From Vitis vinifera (taxonomy: Eukaryota; Streptophyta; Magnoliopsida; Vitales; Vitaceae): a stretch of 64,000 nt of DNA. Positions 11,746 to 24,900 of the stretch are shown piece after piece (the first letter of the stretch is position 1; every line of letters starts with the position of its first letter). A program made the position numbers and the translations under genes. The notes under the pieces were generated by a model that had not been told where the DNA came from, searched no databases, and saw nothing but the letters and a program-made list of their open reading frames with translations. The stretch covers positions 5,117,501 to 5,181,500 of the forward strand of contig NC_081810.1 of the NCBI RefSeq assembly GCF_030704535.1, written 5' to 3'.

Positions 11746-12100
11746 GGTTATGACTGGTTCTTGGAAAGTACTAAGGAAAGATAAAAAAAAAAAAATGTTA
11801 AGGAAAGTAATTTTCTCAGATTTGGTTTCATCATGAAAAATACAAAAGAAAATAAAATCTAATTAAAATTAATTAAAGCATTATATATTTTTAAATTATT
11901 TAATCTTTACATAGAAGCGAAAAAAATAAGTAAAATGAGTTTAAAGTAACATATAAAAATAATTTATAGACTTTAAATCTATTTTTTTATTCATTTTACC
12001 TTTTTTTTCTTTCTACTTTTTGTTTTGTTTTACTTTTCCTCTCTATTTTCTTTCCCTTGCATTTTCCTTCAAATTTTCTAGGAACCAAACGTAGTCTTAG
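11746..12100. mobile_element. MITE-like element, same end type as the intronic MITEs
   Basis: The left end contains GACTGGTTCTTGGAAAGTAC and the right end, reverse-complemented, contains ACGTTTGGTTCCTAGAAAAT, both followed by an AAGGAAA stretch. The interior of about 350 bp is purine-rich at the left and pyrimidine-rich at the right. It looks related to the element at 5844-6017. Confidence 0.5.
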
Positions 12101-12485
12101 AGAATCCTCGTTTACAAGTTGCATCACCCATTGTCTATAGTGAATGTTTAAGGTTTGTTTTTTTTTTTTTTTTCTAAATTGTAAATAATAGGAAGTGCTT
12201 CCTAGATTTGTTCTCTAGGTTAAATAATATGCCACTAGATGGGTTTGCATAGACATGGAACTAGACTATGATGATGTGAGTGGTGAGTGGTGGGCTTATG
12301 CCCACATGAACATTGTCTGTCTTTGATTTGGTTGCATCATATAAAATAAAAACTTACTATATACTTATCAAACCTTGAAAAACAAGTGTGCATATTTCAA
12401 GATTTCTACCCAACACCCACCCTAAAACGTGCTAATCATAGTGGGCAAATTATTCTCATGATAATAATTAATATTAATTTGAATA

Positions 12486-12489
12486 TTAC

Positions 12490-12541
<52 letters not shown>

Positions 12542-12542
12542 T
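12486..12542. repeat. (ATT)n microsatellite
   Basis: An almost perfect run of about eighteen ATT/TTA units. It should be length-polymorphic. Confidence 0.9.
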
Positions 12543-14815
12543 AGTAATGTTATTAGTGAAACAAAAAGAAAAGAAATTAGAGAGCATAATTATAGCAAAA
12601 GTATTATAAAAATAATTTTTTAGGAGAGACGTGAAAGTTAATTTTCAATATAAAGTAGCATTCAAAAAAAAATAATAAGCAAGATAAAAATTCAATGCTC
12701 TTTCATCCAACTTGACAAAATCACCCTGATAGTCAGTCTTGGGATGATTCCCTAATCCCTGGATGTCCCTTTCACAACCTCAAGTCACTTTGGACCATAG
12801 AAATATGCTAGAATTTGATACGAAAGAGGATAACTTCATGAAATGTCATATCATTGCAATTAGGGGATTTTCTTGATAAATTCATTCTCTTTTCTCAAGA
12901 ATTGAATGGTCTTGGTGAAGCTGGGCTGGACCCAACACACAATGGGCCGGTGTAAGGAGATCCGCACATTAAAAGCATACTCAGTGAAATGATAATGCTC
13001 TGCCATTTTCCCTTTTCTTTAGACTGTTTATGCATCATTCTTGATTGACCAGAAGAATGAAGTAAATGGACAAAAGATACAAATAATTTAATTTATTAAA
13101 TAGTTGAAATGGTTTTGGGTGGCAAACCACTAAGCCAATATTTTATTTTAGAAACATTAATGACAACAATTTTATTATGGCCATGCCTCAGAAAAGCAGA
13201 AGCTCTTCACATATCACTCTGAGCAGCCTATACGCTCGTATCACTTTTTTTTTTTTTTTAAACATATTTGTCACAGTTAATTCACTACCACAAATCCATC
13301 CACTGCACTCTCTTCAACATTTAAAAAATTTCTAGCAATTGCTTAGTTGTTTAAATCTGCCTCCTTGACTCCACCCACACAAAAGAGCCAACCAAAATTC
13401 TCTTCTCCTAGCTTGCCAGGACTGCAAGGTTTGTTTGGAGAAACTGATTATGAGTTTGGATGGTACCCAAAATTTGAATGGCAGCTGTAATTTGACATAG
13501 CATTTTATGGGAAAATTTATGTTTTTCAGAACGAGGCAAATATAAAAATTTGAAGCTATAACCACATCTGATGGCAGTATGTGATTGATTTTTTTTCCCT
13601 TGAAAACGATTCAAATTTTAATCATCAAAGTTCAGCCCATCTTCTTCTCCATTACTTTTATGTCCAATACTTTCTGGTACATTCACTCAGGTGGGACTCA
13701 GTATCTAAAGCAAGATCCACATTAGATGTGTGAAGGGTGATTGTACTGGGAGAGTACACAAAGTTGTCTGTTCTGGAGAGTCTCTTTCGAGGTAGCTTCC
13801 AGTTCCTTAAATGGTTGATTGCAGTTGACGAATTTCTAGTTTTGGTGATATGTTAAGCATAATAGGGCCATCCAATACTGTTGACATGACCTGTCAAATA
13901 TGCCTTGGCTATTTTCTCTGTGACGAATTAAAAGAAACATGGTATTTGAGAGTATCTTCTTTCATGATTGCATTGATAGACAATACTGAAAGAAAAGAAG
14001 AGATTTCAATCGGAAAAGCCAGATAAAATTTCTTTTAGAAGATTCTCAAACTTAAAATTCAAGTTGCTCTTGGAAAGTTAATTGAGCTGTTAAGCATAGT
14101 TATAAGAGAAGATACAGACTTTGACTGAAAATATTATTAGTTTGGAATTAGGATATATCAGATGCATTAGGTTTTCATTTTTGCTCTCTGATATTCTTGT
14201 AATATTACTACCAATTTTTGAGCTTTGTAAGAAGTGTTGGGATAGGTAATTGAAAGAGACTACATAATTTTATCGAGTATTTGGCTATAGAAGTATTGAA
14301 GTGAAGTTAACATAATCTTTACTCTCCTTTATTTCAGCATGTTTGGAAATGCACATTCTGAATTACTGTAAGCTCTGTGATTTTTGAATGTTCCGTTTCT
14401 GGTGTCTTTGATGTCTGAGGAAAGCTGTTCAACCATCCATGTATACTCTCCCCGTTTCATATATCTGTATCTGTGCTTGTCATTCAAAAAAACGACAAAG
14501 TTTATATTCTGCAGCACCAGCTTGATTCAGAAAACAGAACTTAAGCATGTTTGATAGAATACAAACATGAACATACCATACTACTAATGGGAGTTTTTAG
14601 GAGGTTTTCTCTTCCTCTCTAAACCTGAAAACACACTTACACTGATACAAACTACTGCTATCCATAATATAGTTACATTAATTTCTGGAAGCTGGAGAAC
14701 TGTAACAGAAAACTGACGTTTTAAGTACCGAAACCCCTTACTGTACAGGTCAATAAGAGCTATCATAGGAAATATTACATATTAACAAATTTTTAATAAA
14801 TGATAGACCTATCAG
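12543..14815. other. Spacer downstream of the MYB gene
   Basis: No gene is supported here. The part nearest 14815 is likely the 3' UTR and downstream flank of the minus-strand MYB gene. Small frames at 13332-13614 and 14329-14766 overlap each other or lack any family signature. Confidence 0.5.
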
Positions 14816-15827
14816 CTAGCCAGTTAAAGACGCCATTCCGTGTTCATAAGATGAAATAAACTGATCACTCATTGGGAGAAACATCTTACTTTCTTCTTCA
14901 TCCATCCTCCACAGCGAGTCTGGACAATAGTCCCACACCGGAGAGGCCATTGGATTTGGAGGACAAGCAAAGTCACATCCTTCTTCCTTATAGCCATCAT
15001 AGACTGGTTTTATAGTGTTCTCTTCTGAAAAAGCAATATCCTTCCATATGTCATCCATGGAATACCCCTTGTCAGCTTCCTTCTCTTCTTCAGTCTTCTT
15101 CCCTGTGGGAGCTAGTGCCTTGGGTCCTCCTGTATCATGAAAGCTTCTCTCTTCAGTCTCAGAGAAGGGCAGCAAATCCACCTTAGGATTATGTGGAGCT
15201 GATGAAGAACAATTTGAAGATGGTGATGATGGAGAGATAGCCCGTTTTCTCTCTTGAGCCTTTTTTCTCATGTGTGTTCTCCAGTAATTCTTTATCTCGT
15301 TATCCGTTCGCCCTGGTAATTTCCGAGCAATTCTTGACCATCTGCATGTGATTATCATTATAGATTATGTGGGTAGAAGTAGAGATGTAAATATGTAACA
15401 GAAATCCTGAATAAATTAGTAAAATGACATTCAGAGTGAGGGAAAATATGAACTGCTAGACTACTTTGCTTATTTCCAAACCTATTTCCCCATTGAGAGT
15501 GAAGTTCAAGCACCAGCCGCTCTTCATGGGGTGTCATCTTCCCACGTTTGAGACCGGGGTGCAGGTAATTAACCCATCGTAACCTGCAACTTTTCCCTGT
15601 TCTGTTCAGACCTACAACAAAACCAGGTGGTTAAAGGTATAGCTCCTTCGAAAATCCGCCATCGCCATATAAGCCTACCTATTATTCTCTCCCGCCATCT
15701 TCAAACCTGAAACTTTTGCTATGAAATCCCATCGGCGATCTCCAAACAAGCCCACGAAGCAGACTAGTTGGAAGTCTTCCTTTTCCGTCCATGGACCCTT
15801 TCGGATTTCCTCTTGAACCATTTTCAT
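14816..15827 (-). CDS. MYB59: R2R3-MYB transcription factor, MYB48/MYB59 type (3 exons)
   Basis: This is a nuclear DNA-binding regulator. Minus-strand exons are 15707-15827, 15482-15611 and 14816-15341, in phase, giving 258 residues. The start [18 protein letters not shown] matches this subgroup, and a TATA box lies 98 bp upstream. R2 keeps Trp13, Trp33 and Trp53. In R3 the first Trp is replaced by Met66, followed by Trp85 and Trp104; replacement of that residue is normal in R2R3-MYBs. The helix [20 protein letters not shown] and the block [20 protein letters not shown] are nearly identical to Arabidopsis MYB59 and MYB48. The C terminus carries the subgroup motifs [10 protein letters not shown] and [12 protein letters not shown]. 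In Arabidopsis these genes act in cell cycle, root and nutrient responses. An alternative 5' splice site lies downstream of exon 1. Choosing between MYB48 and MYB59 needs a phylogeny. Confidence 0.94.
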
Positions 15828-15924
15828 TTTCCTTACCTTTCTGCTTCTCCAATCCTTTCTGAAAAGTAAAGGAACTGATTCCACTTTCTTACAGGTACAT
15901 GGAGATCTAGGTGTATACTACTGA

Positions 15925-15932
15925 TATTTATA
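15925..15932 (-). promoter_or_regulatory. TATA box of the MYB gene
   Basis: TATAAATA on the minus strand lies 98 bp upstream of the ATG at 15827. A transcription start near 15895 would follow and would give a 5' UTR of about 70 nt, which supports the MKMVQEE start. Confidence 0.6.
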
Positions 15933-15939
15933 CAAGTCC

Positions 15940-18900
15940 ATTTCCTTTGTTGAGACTCTTGTGATACCATTCTATTATATTATAATATAGCGACTTGAAT
16001 CCTCACCGTACATGTGGTGTGCGCGTGCTTTGTTTGTGATAGTCATCCACTTTAGCATATGATGTCAGCCATTATGCCAAATAGCCAAAATAATCTAATT
16101 GAAAGAGTGATATGTTGATGTAACTTTCATAGTGAGTCCTCCCTCTATCAACATAAGCTGCTAAGTTAATTTTCTATCCTTGGTTTTGCAAATCAACTCT
16201 TTCATCAAACAAAGGCACTTTAAATTTTGATCTATAATTTTTGCCTCCGCCGTCCTCTCCCACAAGTGTTTAACTATATGTTGTTGGTTACTGAACAAGA
16301 TGGACTTGGATCTAAGAGCATTACTGACGCTAGTGGGAGTATATTCATAGAATAGATCTCCACAGAATGGTCCTCAAGGCCTTGAAAATATAGTGTTATT
16401 CCTGTCGCGGCAAAAAAAGGTGAAAACTAAAGGAAGCTCTAAACAAGAAAGCTAAACTCAAGATTCGATTGGATCAAGGATATTAAATTAATGGAAATTT
16501 CTCGATGATCTTCCTCTTCCATCCAATTTAGGGAAATGATGGTGCTGTCTCTTGACTTTTAGTGAAGGCCACAAATATTAGGGGCCAAGTAAGAGGAAAA
16601 TAAAAAGAACAAAAGGACAAAACTTCAAAAGCTGGAAAAGGAGCACACTGTTTAGGTGTCACAGAGGAGTGACCCCTTTTTCTTGCGATTAAAAATGAGA
16701 AGATGAAATAAGATAGAATTGTAGGAAACTATATGTCCATTAGTAAATAAATCATGTCTACTTGAGAGAAGGCCAGCATAAAGTGGTTCTGCAGCCTTAA
16801 GGCGTTTGAAAATGGGGATCATGTTGAACTATCATTAGCTTTATGTCCTGCTAAAAATGACAATAAAGGTTTGAACATGTACCCTGTTTAACTATTTTGA
16901 GTTGTCTTGACTAGATAAAAGTTCTTATAAATTATCTGCTTTATGTACAACAGAATCGGTGTTTAGTTCCAAAAAAGGAAAACATGCTCTTTCATAGGCT
17001 GTTTTATTAGCAAAATCACAGTGAAGCCTTAGAAAATACATTCCTATATTATAGTTATGGAAGATTTACCAATATCTATGGCAAAAATACCCGTAAAACT
17101 GGAGATTATACCCAACTTTTTATTTATAATGGTTGGAGTTATGACCAAAACTCTGAACCACAAAACCCTCATGTTTACCGATATTATTTTCTGAACTGTA
17201 ACAAGCCAAATCAATATGGCTTTAAAACCTTAAGAAGATTTGCTAAAACACTGGAGTATCATATATTCGATTGCCTACTTCTTTGAAATATCAAAAAACT
17301 TTTGAGTCATCCCAAAACCTACAAAAAAAAAATATCATTTAGTTTTATCAAGATTCATATCTAGAGATCATTGTACCTCTAGTTAACCAATAAAAGCTGA
17401 TCTGTTGGTGCTTAAACTTACGTTAAATCCATGGATGTTTTAAGAAAAAACTATTTTGTCAGAATAAGATTGGACACTGGATATGGGATATGGAGGAACC
17501 CCTAGAATATTTAAAATTCTATGTCCATATGACAAGTTGGTATATGCCTGCAGCTAGTCCATAGAGAAACCTGTTTACAATCCATTTTATCCTATGGGGG
17601 AGGGAAACAGTTGTCAAGTTCCTAGCCAGATGTATATTTCTCTTTATGAACGTGAAAGCTACCAACGTATCCGTATTGTTGATAAGCAAATCAGCTTCAT
17701 GAAAGAGTAAAGAATTGAGCATAGAGAACCTTAAACAATTTGCTAGAACATTATTTCTTATATTCATTGGATATTTCAAATATGATAGAAATCTGATTGA
17801 ACAATCAGAATATTTAGTTTGTGAATAATTTTAAACATCTAGTATTGATGTTCAGCCCATAGTTTCTTGTAACCATACTAGTTACAGTTTTAAGTATTTG
17901 TTTTTATCAGCAAATGTGGTGATGGGTTTCAAATGGAATACATAAAAGACAAGATGGAATGATTTGATTTCCATGGAAAATGCGATCCCTGTTGAGATAA
18001 CCCAGTTATGGGTCCATCTCATGAACCCATCTTATCCAAGGGATTGACACTCCATACAAAAATTTATAAAAACATGACTATATTCAAAGATGGTTACGTG
18101 AGCGAGATTAAATGTATATTGTTTATATAGTGTGTGTAAACATCAAGATAAGCAAGAGATATTTGAAGTGGAAAATGGCGTCATGTGAAGCAGCTGCTGC
18201 TCTAGTATTAACATTATATTTGTGGTGGTGATGTTAGGACTGTATCCAGCATTGTACAGCCTCCATGAGAAAATAGAAAAGAAAATTGGGAAAATTTCAG
18301 GAATTGGGGGGTGGTGGCTCCTTGCTTTAAGGGTTCGTGGTGTGGGGATAAAAAGAGTTGCCTAAAAGACGAACCAGCATGACGTGGACAGCACCCAAGT
18401 TTTTATGGTGACCGCACTTGAATCCTATCTTCTCCATTTTTATTATATGTTTATATCTATGGGAAGAGAGCACATAGTTGGTGGTGGCATGCATTTTTTT
18501 CCAAGAAACCCATATCATTCCAGGACATGCATAAAGTGAAATTTGGCCACCATATCGGAAGGAATCCGATATTTCCTTCTTCTAATCAACTCTCTAGAAG
18601 TTTTTCTTTAAATTGTTTTAAATTATCTCTCCCTTAATTTAGAGAATAAGTTCTGAGAGTAGAGTCAATGGTTTACCTCTATGATTTTGTTAGTTGTAGC
18701 ATATTGTAAGATCAATCAGAAGAGACATCTTGAAAAGATAAGTTTGTTTAAGAACCCAATTTGACATCCCTGATGGGAAAATACATAAGATTGAGTCTCA
18801 GCACATTTCACTTATAAGAAAATGCATGAGTTGGAGCTCACCTCCTCTCCTAGAATTTTACAAGAATATTATATGTGTTGTCACTGTCATGTCAAAAAAT

Positions 18901-21900
18901 TCCAAGAGTTGAAGGTGGACTTAGAGGGTTAGCAATACTAATGGGGAATCTGTGATATCGAAGTCTCTTCCTATCTCCTCAAACCTTTGCTTTAGCCTTG
19001 CCGTATAATATTAAATTTTAATTTTAATTTCAACTCATCCATCTCAAGGAGAATGTGAATAAATTAAGCTGATCATAAGCCAGGTGTGCATGATCTGTAT
19101 GTGTTATATACGGGTACAAAAAGAGAAAAGAGAGCGGAGTGATGAAGGGCCTTTGTTTTTTTAGTTTTTTTCCTTTTTGCCTTCTTTTCGTTTTAATGGG
19201 CTTTTTTTTCTTGGGTCGCCACCTGGAATGGTGAATGATCCTCCTCCCTATCAAGATGCCAATTTCCCATTTGGGCCCACTAAGGATAACACCAATCATT
19301 CATGGGTTGGAGCCCAAATGGTAGATGCCAGATGGCAGGGTAACTCGCACATGAGGGCACCAACAACACTGTACACCACTGACCACCCATCTCTTAAAAG
19401 TTAAAACACCTTAAATAAATTGCATGATAATATCATATGTGATATGGGTGTGATGTGTAATGTGATAAGATTTTATATTGTTGGATATTAGATTGCTGCT
19501 TTTGCTTTTATTTTTTGTATATATTTTTTTCTTCTCTCTTTTTCTTTCTTAATTAGCACAGAAAGGAGGATTTATTTTGTGGTTTACACTAAAAAGCTGG
19601 TGGTGGGGTGTGGAAATGGGATCGTCTTCACTCAAATGGAGTAGAGGCCCCATTCTTTTCCTCTTTTTTTTTTTTTTTTCTCTCTGTGGCTTGGTGAGAA
19701 ATGGCTGCTTGTTGATGATTTATTGAGCCCAACATATATGGGTTTGAATTACCAATCATCGAAAGCAGATTTGATGATCATCTCTTGAGGATGGCTTTAC
19801 ATTTATACAGCTCCAATATGGGAAATGGAAAATGATCAGGATGTGTTCGATAACTATTTATTATTTTCTAAAATAAAACAAAAAAGAATATTTGATAGTA
19901 TATTTTTGAAACTTTTTAGTTTCAAATTTTTATTTTCGCAATTCAAAATTACAATTTCTTAAATATGGAAAATGATTTAAACTTGAACATAGTAGTTATT
20001 TTTTATTTTTTAAATTTTGGAATGAAATTTTTGTAGTCATTTTAGAAAATGAAAATGTTTTTGAAGATTTCTTCCCATCTTGTCTTTCAAATTTAAAGAT
20101 TGTTGAAAGCATGTTACATTATTTTACTGTCAGACTAAGGAATTTTTTGAAGAGCTCGTTTGAAAATTTTAAAATTACGCTTGTTCTTGCTTACATGAAA
20201 ATGATTTTGAGTTAAATATTTTATCTGTCTTTTTTTTTTTTATTAACTCTAACATTTAAATAGCTGAAGACATATTTAAATAATAATTTTTTGTGAAATA
20301 GCTCAATATGGTATTAGAAAAATATAATAACATGAAAATAACCTCTCTTTTTTTAAATTTCGACTTAATTAATTGTTGGAACATCAAATTGTAGAGAAAT
20401 TTTTTTTTCAAAGGGAAAAAAAAAAGGAAAAAAAAAGAAAAAAATGAAAGGGTCCCTCCACCGAGTGGGTGATGCATGCCTAGAAATCCTTTCCGCATCA
20501 CTATTAGGAGACACTGGAGATCAGTCAAAGGGAGGGGTGATGAAGGTTAGCATGAAAACGAAACATGGAAGCCATCATTTCTATGTGGCTTTCAACTTGC
20601 ACTATGGTCTGCGTCCATGATTGATTGCATCTTCCTGCAAAATAAGAAGAAGCAAACGCCAGAGGATTGTCCTTGTTCTTTCAAGGACGCTCATCACATC
20701 CCCAATTGATTGATTGATTGATTACTTGTTTTTTACTTGTTTTGGGTTTGTGTAATGTGTGTGCGTGTGGGGCGTGGAAATTGAATTCAAAAGTGGAAAT
20801 CACAAAATCTAGGAGGCACTCAATGACCCCATTGACATTTAGAAGAAAAGGGTTGCTTCTAATGACAACACCACACAAATAAAAAAAGAAAGCAGGAAAT
20901 GGAATCTAATTAATGATAATCACCATGGAAAAAGAATGCAGGTGACATCAGCAGGGGATGCAGACTGCAGACAAACTGAAAGTGAATGGGTGAAGGAAGA
21001 TAGACAACCGAGTGAGTGGGTGGCTTGCACGTAAGCTCCCCCATCATCTACAGCTAAACAAGTAGAAGAGAAGATGTGTTTGTGGAGTCAGACCCATCAC
21101 CACGTGCCTTGTTCTTGCCCATCAAGTAGGCCACTTGCTCATCTTTTCTATTTTCTACTCTAATTCCTTCCTTCCTTTTTATGCTTTTTTCAGGCTTTTT
21201 TTTTTTTTTGTAATTAAATTTGCGGCAAGCAGAGATTTTTGTGCATTATTATCACTTCTATTTCTCCGATAGAACATCATGGATAGTGTGTGAATATTTT
21301 TTTCCATTATAAAAATATTTATCCTTTCGATATTTTCCAAAAGTCATCCATTATACTAAATATATTTTCTTATATTTTTTTATAATTAAAAAATTTTCCC
21401 CTCAAGAAAGTTATTGCTCTTATGTGATTTGACCACGGACTAGGATGGTGACTAATTCCATGATAAAATGTTAGAATTAAAAAAAGTAGTGCTCTTCTTA
21501 TTTTTTTATATTTTTTTCTCGGAAAAATTGAAGTTAAAAAACTTATATGTTCATGCTAAACTGCAGAAAAAGGACACTATAGATTACTCTAACCAAAAAC
21601 TTTATATTCCTTCTAATTTAAGTGTAGATTAAGGTGGGCGCCCATTATTTTGGATTCCCTTAGACAAGGGAAAAGAAAAAGGGTTGAAAGAAAAGCTGCG
21701 CCTTTTTAATTTTCCAAAGGAGTTGTTAGCTATCAGCCTATCATGCTTTCATTCTCAGAATTTTCTCTTTTATTATTTCCTTTTACATGGCTCAAGGTTG
21801 GAGCGACTTTTGTACCTTGACCCTTGAGATTAAACAATAGAGAAGACCCTGCCTGTTTAACTTCACTGACTCCAACTACTGAGCTGACGAGGAGATAAAT

Positions 21901-24900
21901 CCAAGTTGTGTTTCTTTATTTGATCAGGCACTTTATTGATTGCATTTGGCACACCTCAAGTTTGAGTATTCTTAATTTTTTTTTTTAAAAAAAAAAACTA
22001 TATTGAAATTTCGAATCGCTATAGAATCTTGTTTAGTATCCTGCACTTATAGAAGTTAATTTATTTGATTCTGAATGGTTTAGTGTTGAAAATTTTAGAA
22101 GAGTTGTTGGTGAATAGAGAATTGGAATGTTCTGATTAAAGTGATTTCTATTTGTGCATATAAATATTGAATGAAATTAACCAAAACATCTTCAGGTCTG
22201 GCATAAGGATCGCCTAAGTTCATACATTTTGCCAGTGGACTTGATTGAGAAACCCAAAAAAGTAAGGCCATTTTTGATGACTCCTACGGGCCCTAAATAA
22301 ATGGGTCAGGTGGAACTCTAGCGGGCCACAAATACTGAACGCTTAAACAGCTGCAATGAACTATTTGTTTATTGGACCCAACTAGTTCTCACTTGAGGCC
22401 CGCCCTAAGTGCCAAATCATTAGTGGTCTTGTAGCTTGGCCACATCATTTTTGTACGTTTTCAGCTCTAAACCATTTCACCCATTTGTTCATTGCACTGT
22501 GAAGTGGACACGAAAGGATCGTGTACTTTGTAACACGACCTAGACGAGTTAGTCCCTTGTGGGTGCGTCTTCTTGTAAACAGAACCCTGTGTACTAATGA
22601 ACAAGAGAAGTGGTTTGTGGGATATGTTCTTTCTGTTCACCAGTTACTACGAGGTAGGTCTATATATGAGAAACCACTTTAGGAGTACGGATTATTCAGT
22701 GCCACAACATACTGGTTTTGATTTTTTAGGCTCAAAGAAGAGCCGACTATAAATATTTGAATCCGGGTAAGCCATGCTGGTTTGGAGATTAACTCCACAT
22801 CCCATTCTCCTTTGTTACTAGTTGCTGCAAAAGACTTTTGGACGGGCACTGTGAATACCCAGATGACACAGGAGTCTTATGAGCATTTTTGGTACTTGAT
22901 TCCTCAGTTGTTTTGATCTAGACTCTTGAAGTAGTTATTAGTGAAATCATGCTGCGTGCCTATACTAATTCTAAGATCTTTCAGTAATTTGTATAACTGA
23001 GGTTCAGCACTGACGTTGTAGACTAGAATCTTGAAGTATGTTTATATATCTCAATTGTTCTTCTCCTGAAGCATTGTGCTTTCTTTGAAATTTAGGAAAG
23101 TGTTAAGAGAGGATCCTTTGTGTTGATTACAAAGTTCGAATTCTTAGACTCAAGTCTATAGTCATTAAACTTTGCTAATGTTGTTCACTTCTACCATGCG
23201 TGTGGACTCTCATTGTAAGGCAAAGAAGCAGGGGAATAACCAGGAGTTTACATGCATGTCATACTGTAAATACAAGTGTACAACTTTTGATGGATCCATG
23301 ACTCCATGCCTGTGCATTTCCATGTAAATTTCTTTGTTTTTTTTATGGGTCTTAGATTCATTGCCTTGGTTCCTCATTGAAAACTTTTAAGTTAGGATAC
23401 ATGGTAGGATTTACTAAGACTCCTATAAAGAAAACACAAGCATACATGTTAAGAAACGTTCCTTCTTGTTTAGGAGGACAATTGAGCACAATAGCTATTA
23501 TCTATTTATCTGTCAAGTGTCATGCTAAAAACATGAGAAACAAACCACCAACTTGCATCTTCATCTTGCCCATCTTTGTACTTCCGTTTGGGCTGATGAA
23601 GACATTTAACATTTCACCCAGACCAATAACCGCCCCAAGCTGTACCCCCTAAGAGAAAGAAATGATGTTTGGTGGCAGCTTCCATCATAGATAAGACATT
23701 CTAAATAGCACCACACTAGTCGTGGCAACAAGCATTCTATCATCTACAGAAAAGATTCCATCTTTCATTATTCTTGTAAGAACTTCCCACTTGCGGCTTA
23801 CAAGAAGATATTTGTCTTCGTGCTCTAGTTTTGGTAAAATTTTGTTCAAATTGATAAATGGTAGTTTTTTCATTCATCATTTCATTCGTTCATGTATAGA
23901 GTATATATAAAGGGTAATCACCATTTTAAAAATGGAAAAGAATGATATAAGAAAATAACAACTAATATCCTAATATCTAAACACCGAAAGATATAAGGAA
24001 ATCATTCCTAATATCTCAACAAATTTCAGACATGACAACCTGAGGAAGGTTAATCTATTGAGTTACCCTAATAAGATTGCCAAGACAATATTAGCATTGT
24101 CGTATCCCCCCTATGATCAAGCTGACAACCTGATCATGGCAGCTATGAAGCCAAGCTGGTCCTGGCATTATTAGTAGTTTAAACTGTTGAAGGACAAGAT
24201 GCCTGAATTCCAACCCTTACTCTAGAGCTAAACTTCAGGCTACCAATTCATAGAGGTTCATTAGGCCAGGTTGAGTTTGCCGGTTGGTGGAAACTGACAA
24301 GGATATTGGTCTACATGCCTTCATTCCCTGATGTGGCAAAACATTTGGCCTCATTCTATGTTCTCCAATCTCCATACTTTGTTGCTACTGGACATTGTGG
24401 TCTCTGTTCCCTTCTTGTCCATGAGCTTGTGTTCAATTACCAAAGTTTTCTTAATGCTCCCAACCATGGCCTTTCCATGATATTTCAAAGTTCATTTTCA
24501 TCACACATACATGGGCATGGCCCGGGTGTTTGTGTGTGTTTGTATATTTGTATGCGTATATATTTCAACAGCGAACAAGGAGAGAATCTGTGAATTTCAG
24601 GCCCAAGATGAGAGCGGTTAAGTCTCTTCCACTTGTTATGCCTGCCTGTGGAAAGGCGTAGGTCTTGGCAGCTTGTGTTGCAAATAATCTCGACTACAGC
24701 AACGTGGATTAGCATCCGCTCTATGGTCCCCAGTCACATGATTGAACCATCAGTGAAAGTAGGCGCCCATATATTTGTCGTCTTTGATCCCCTGGTCGGG
24801 TGAATGGATTGTATTTCCTGAGCAAACCTATCATTCTACTTTTCTTTTTCGGGGTTAGATCACCCAGGCATTGCAGTTTTCCGTGACAAATGGATCATTT

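Noticed and set aside
15828-15884. Longer N-terminus for the MYB protein
   Set aside because: No in-frame ATG upstream; the subgroup starts at MKMVQEE or MKLVQEE, and the TATA position fits.
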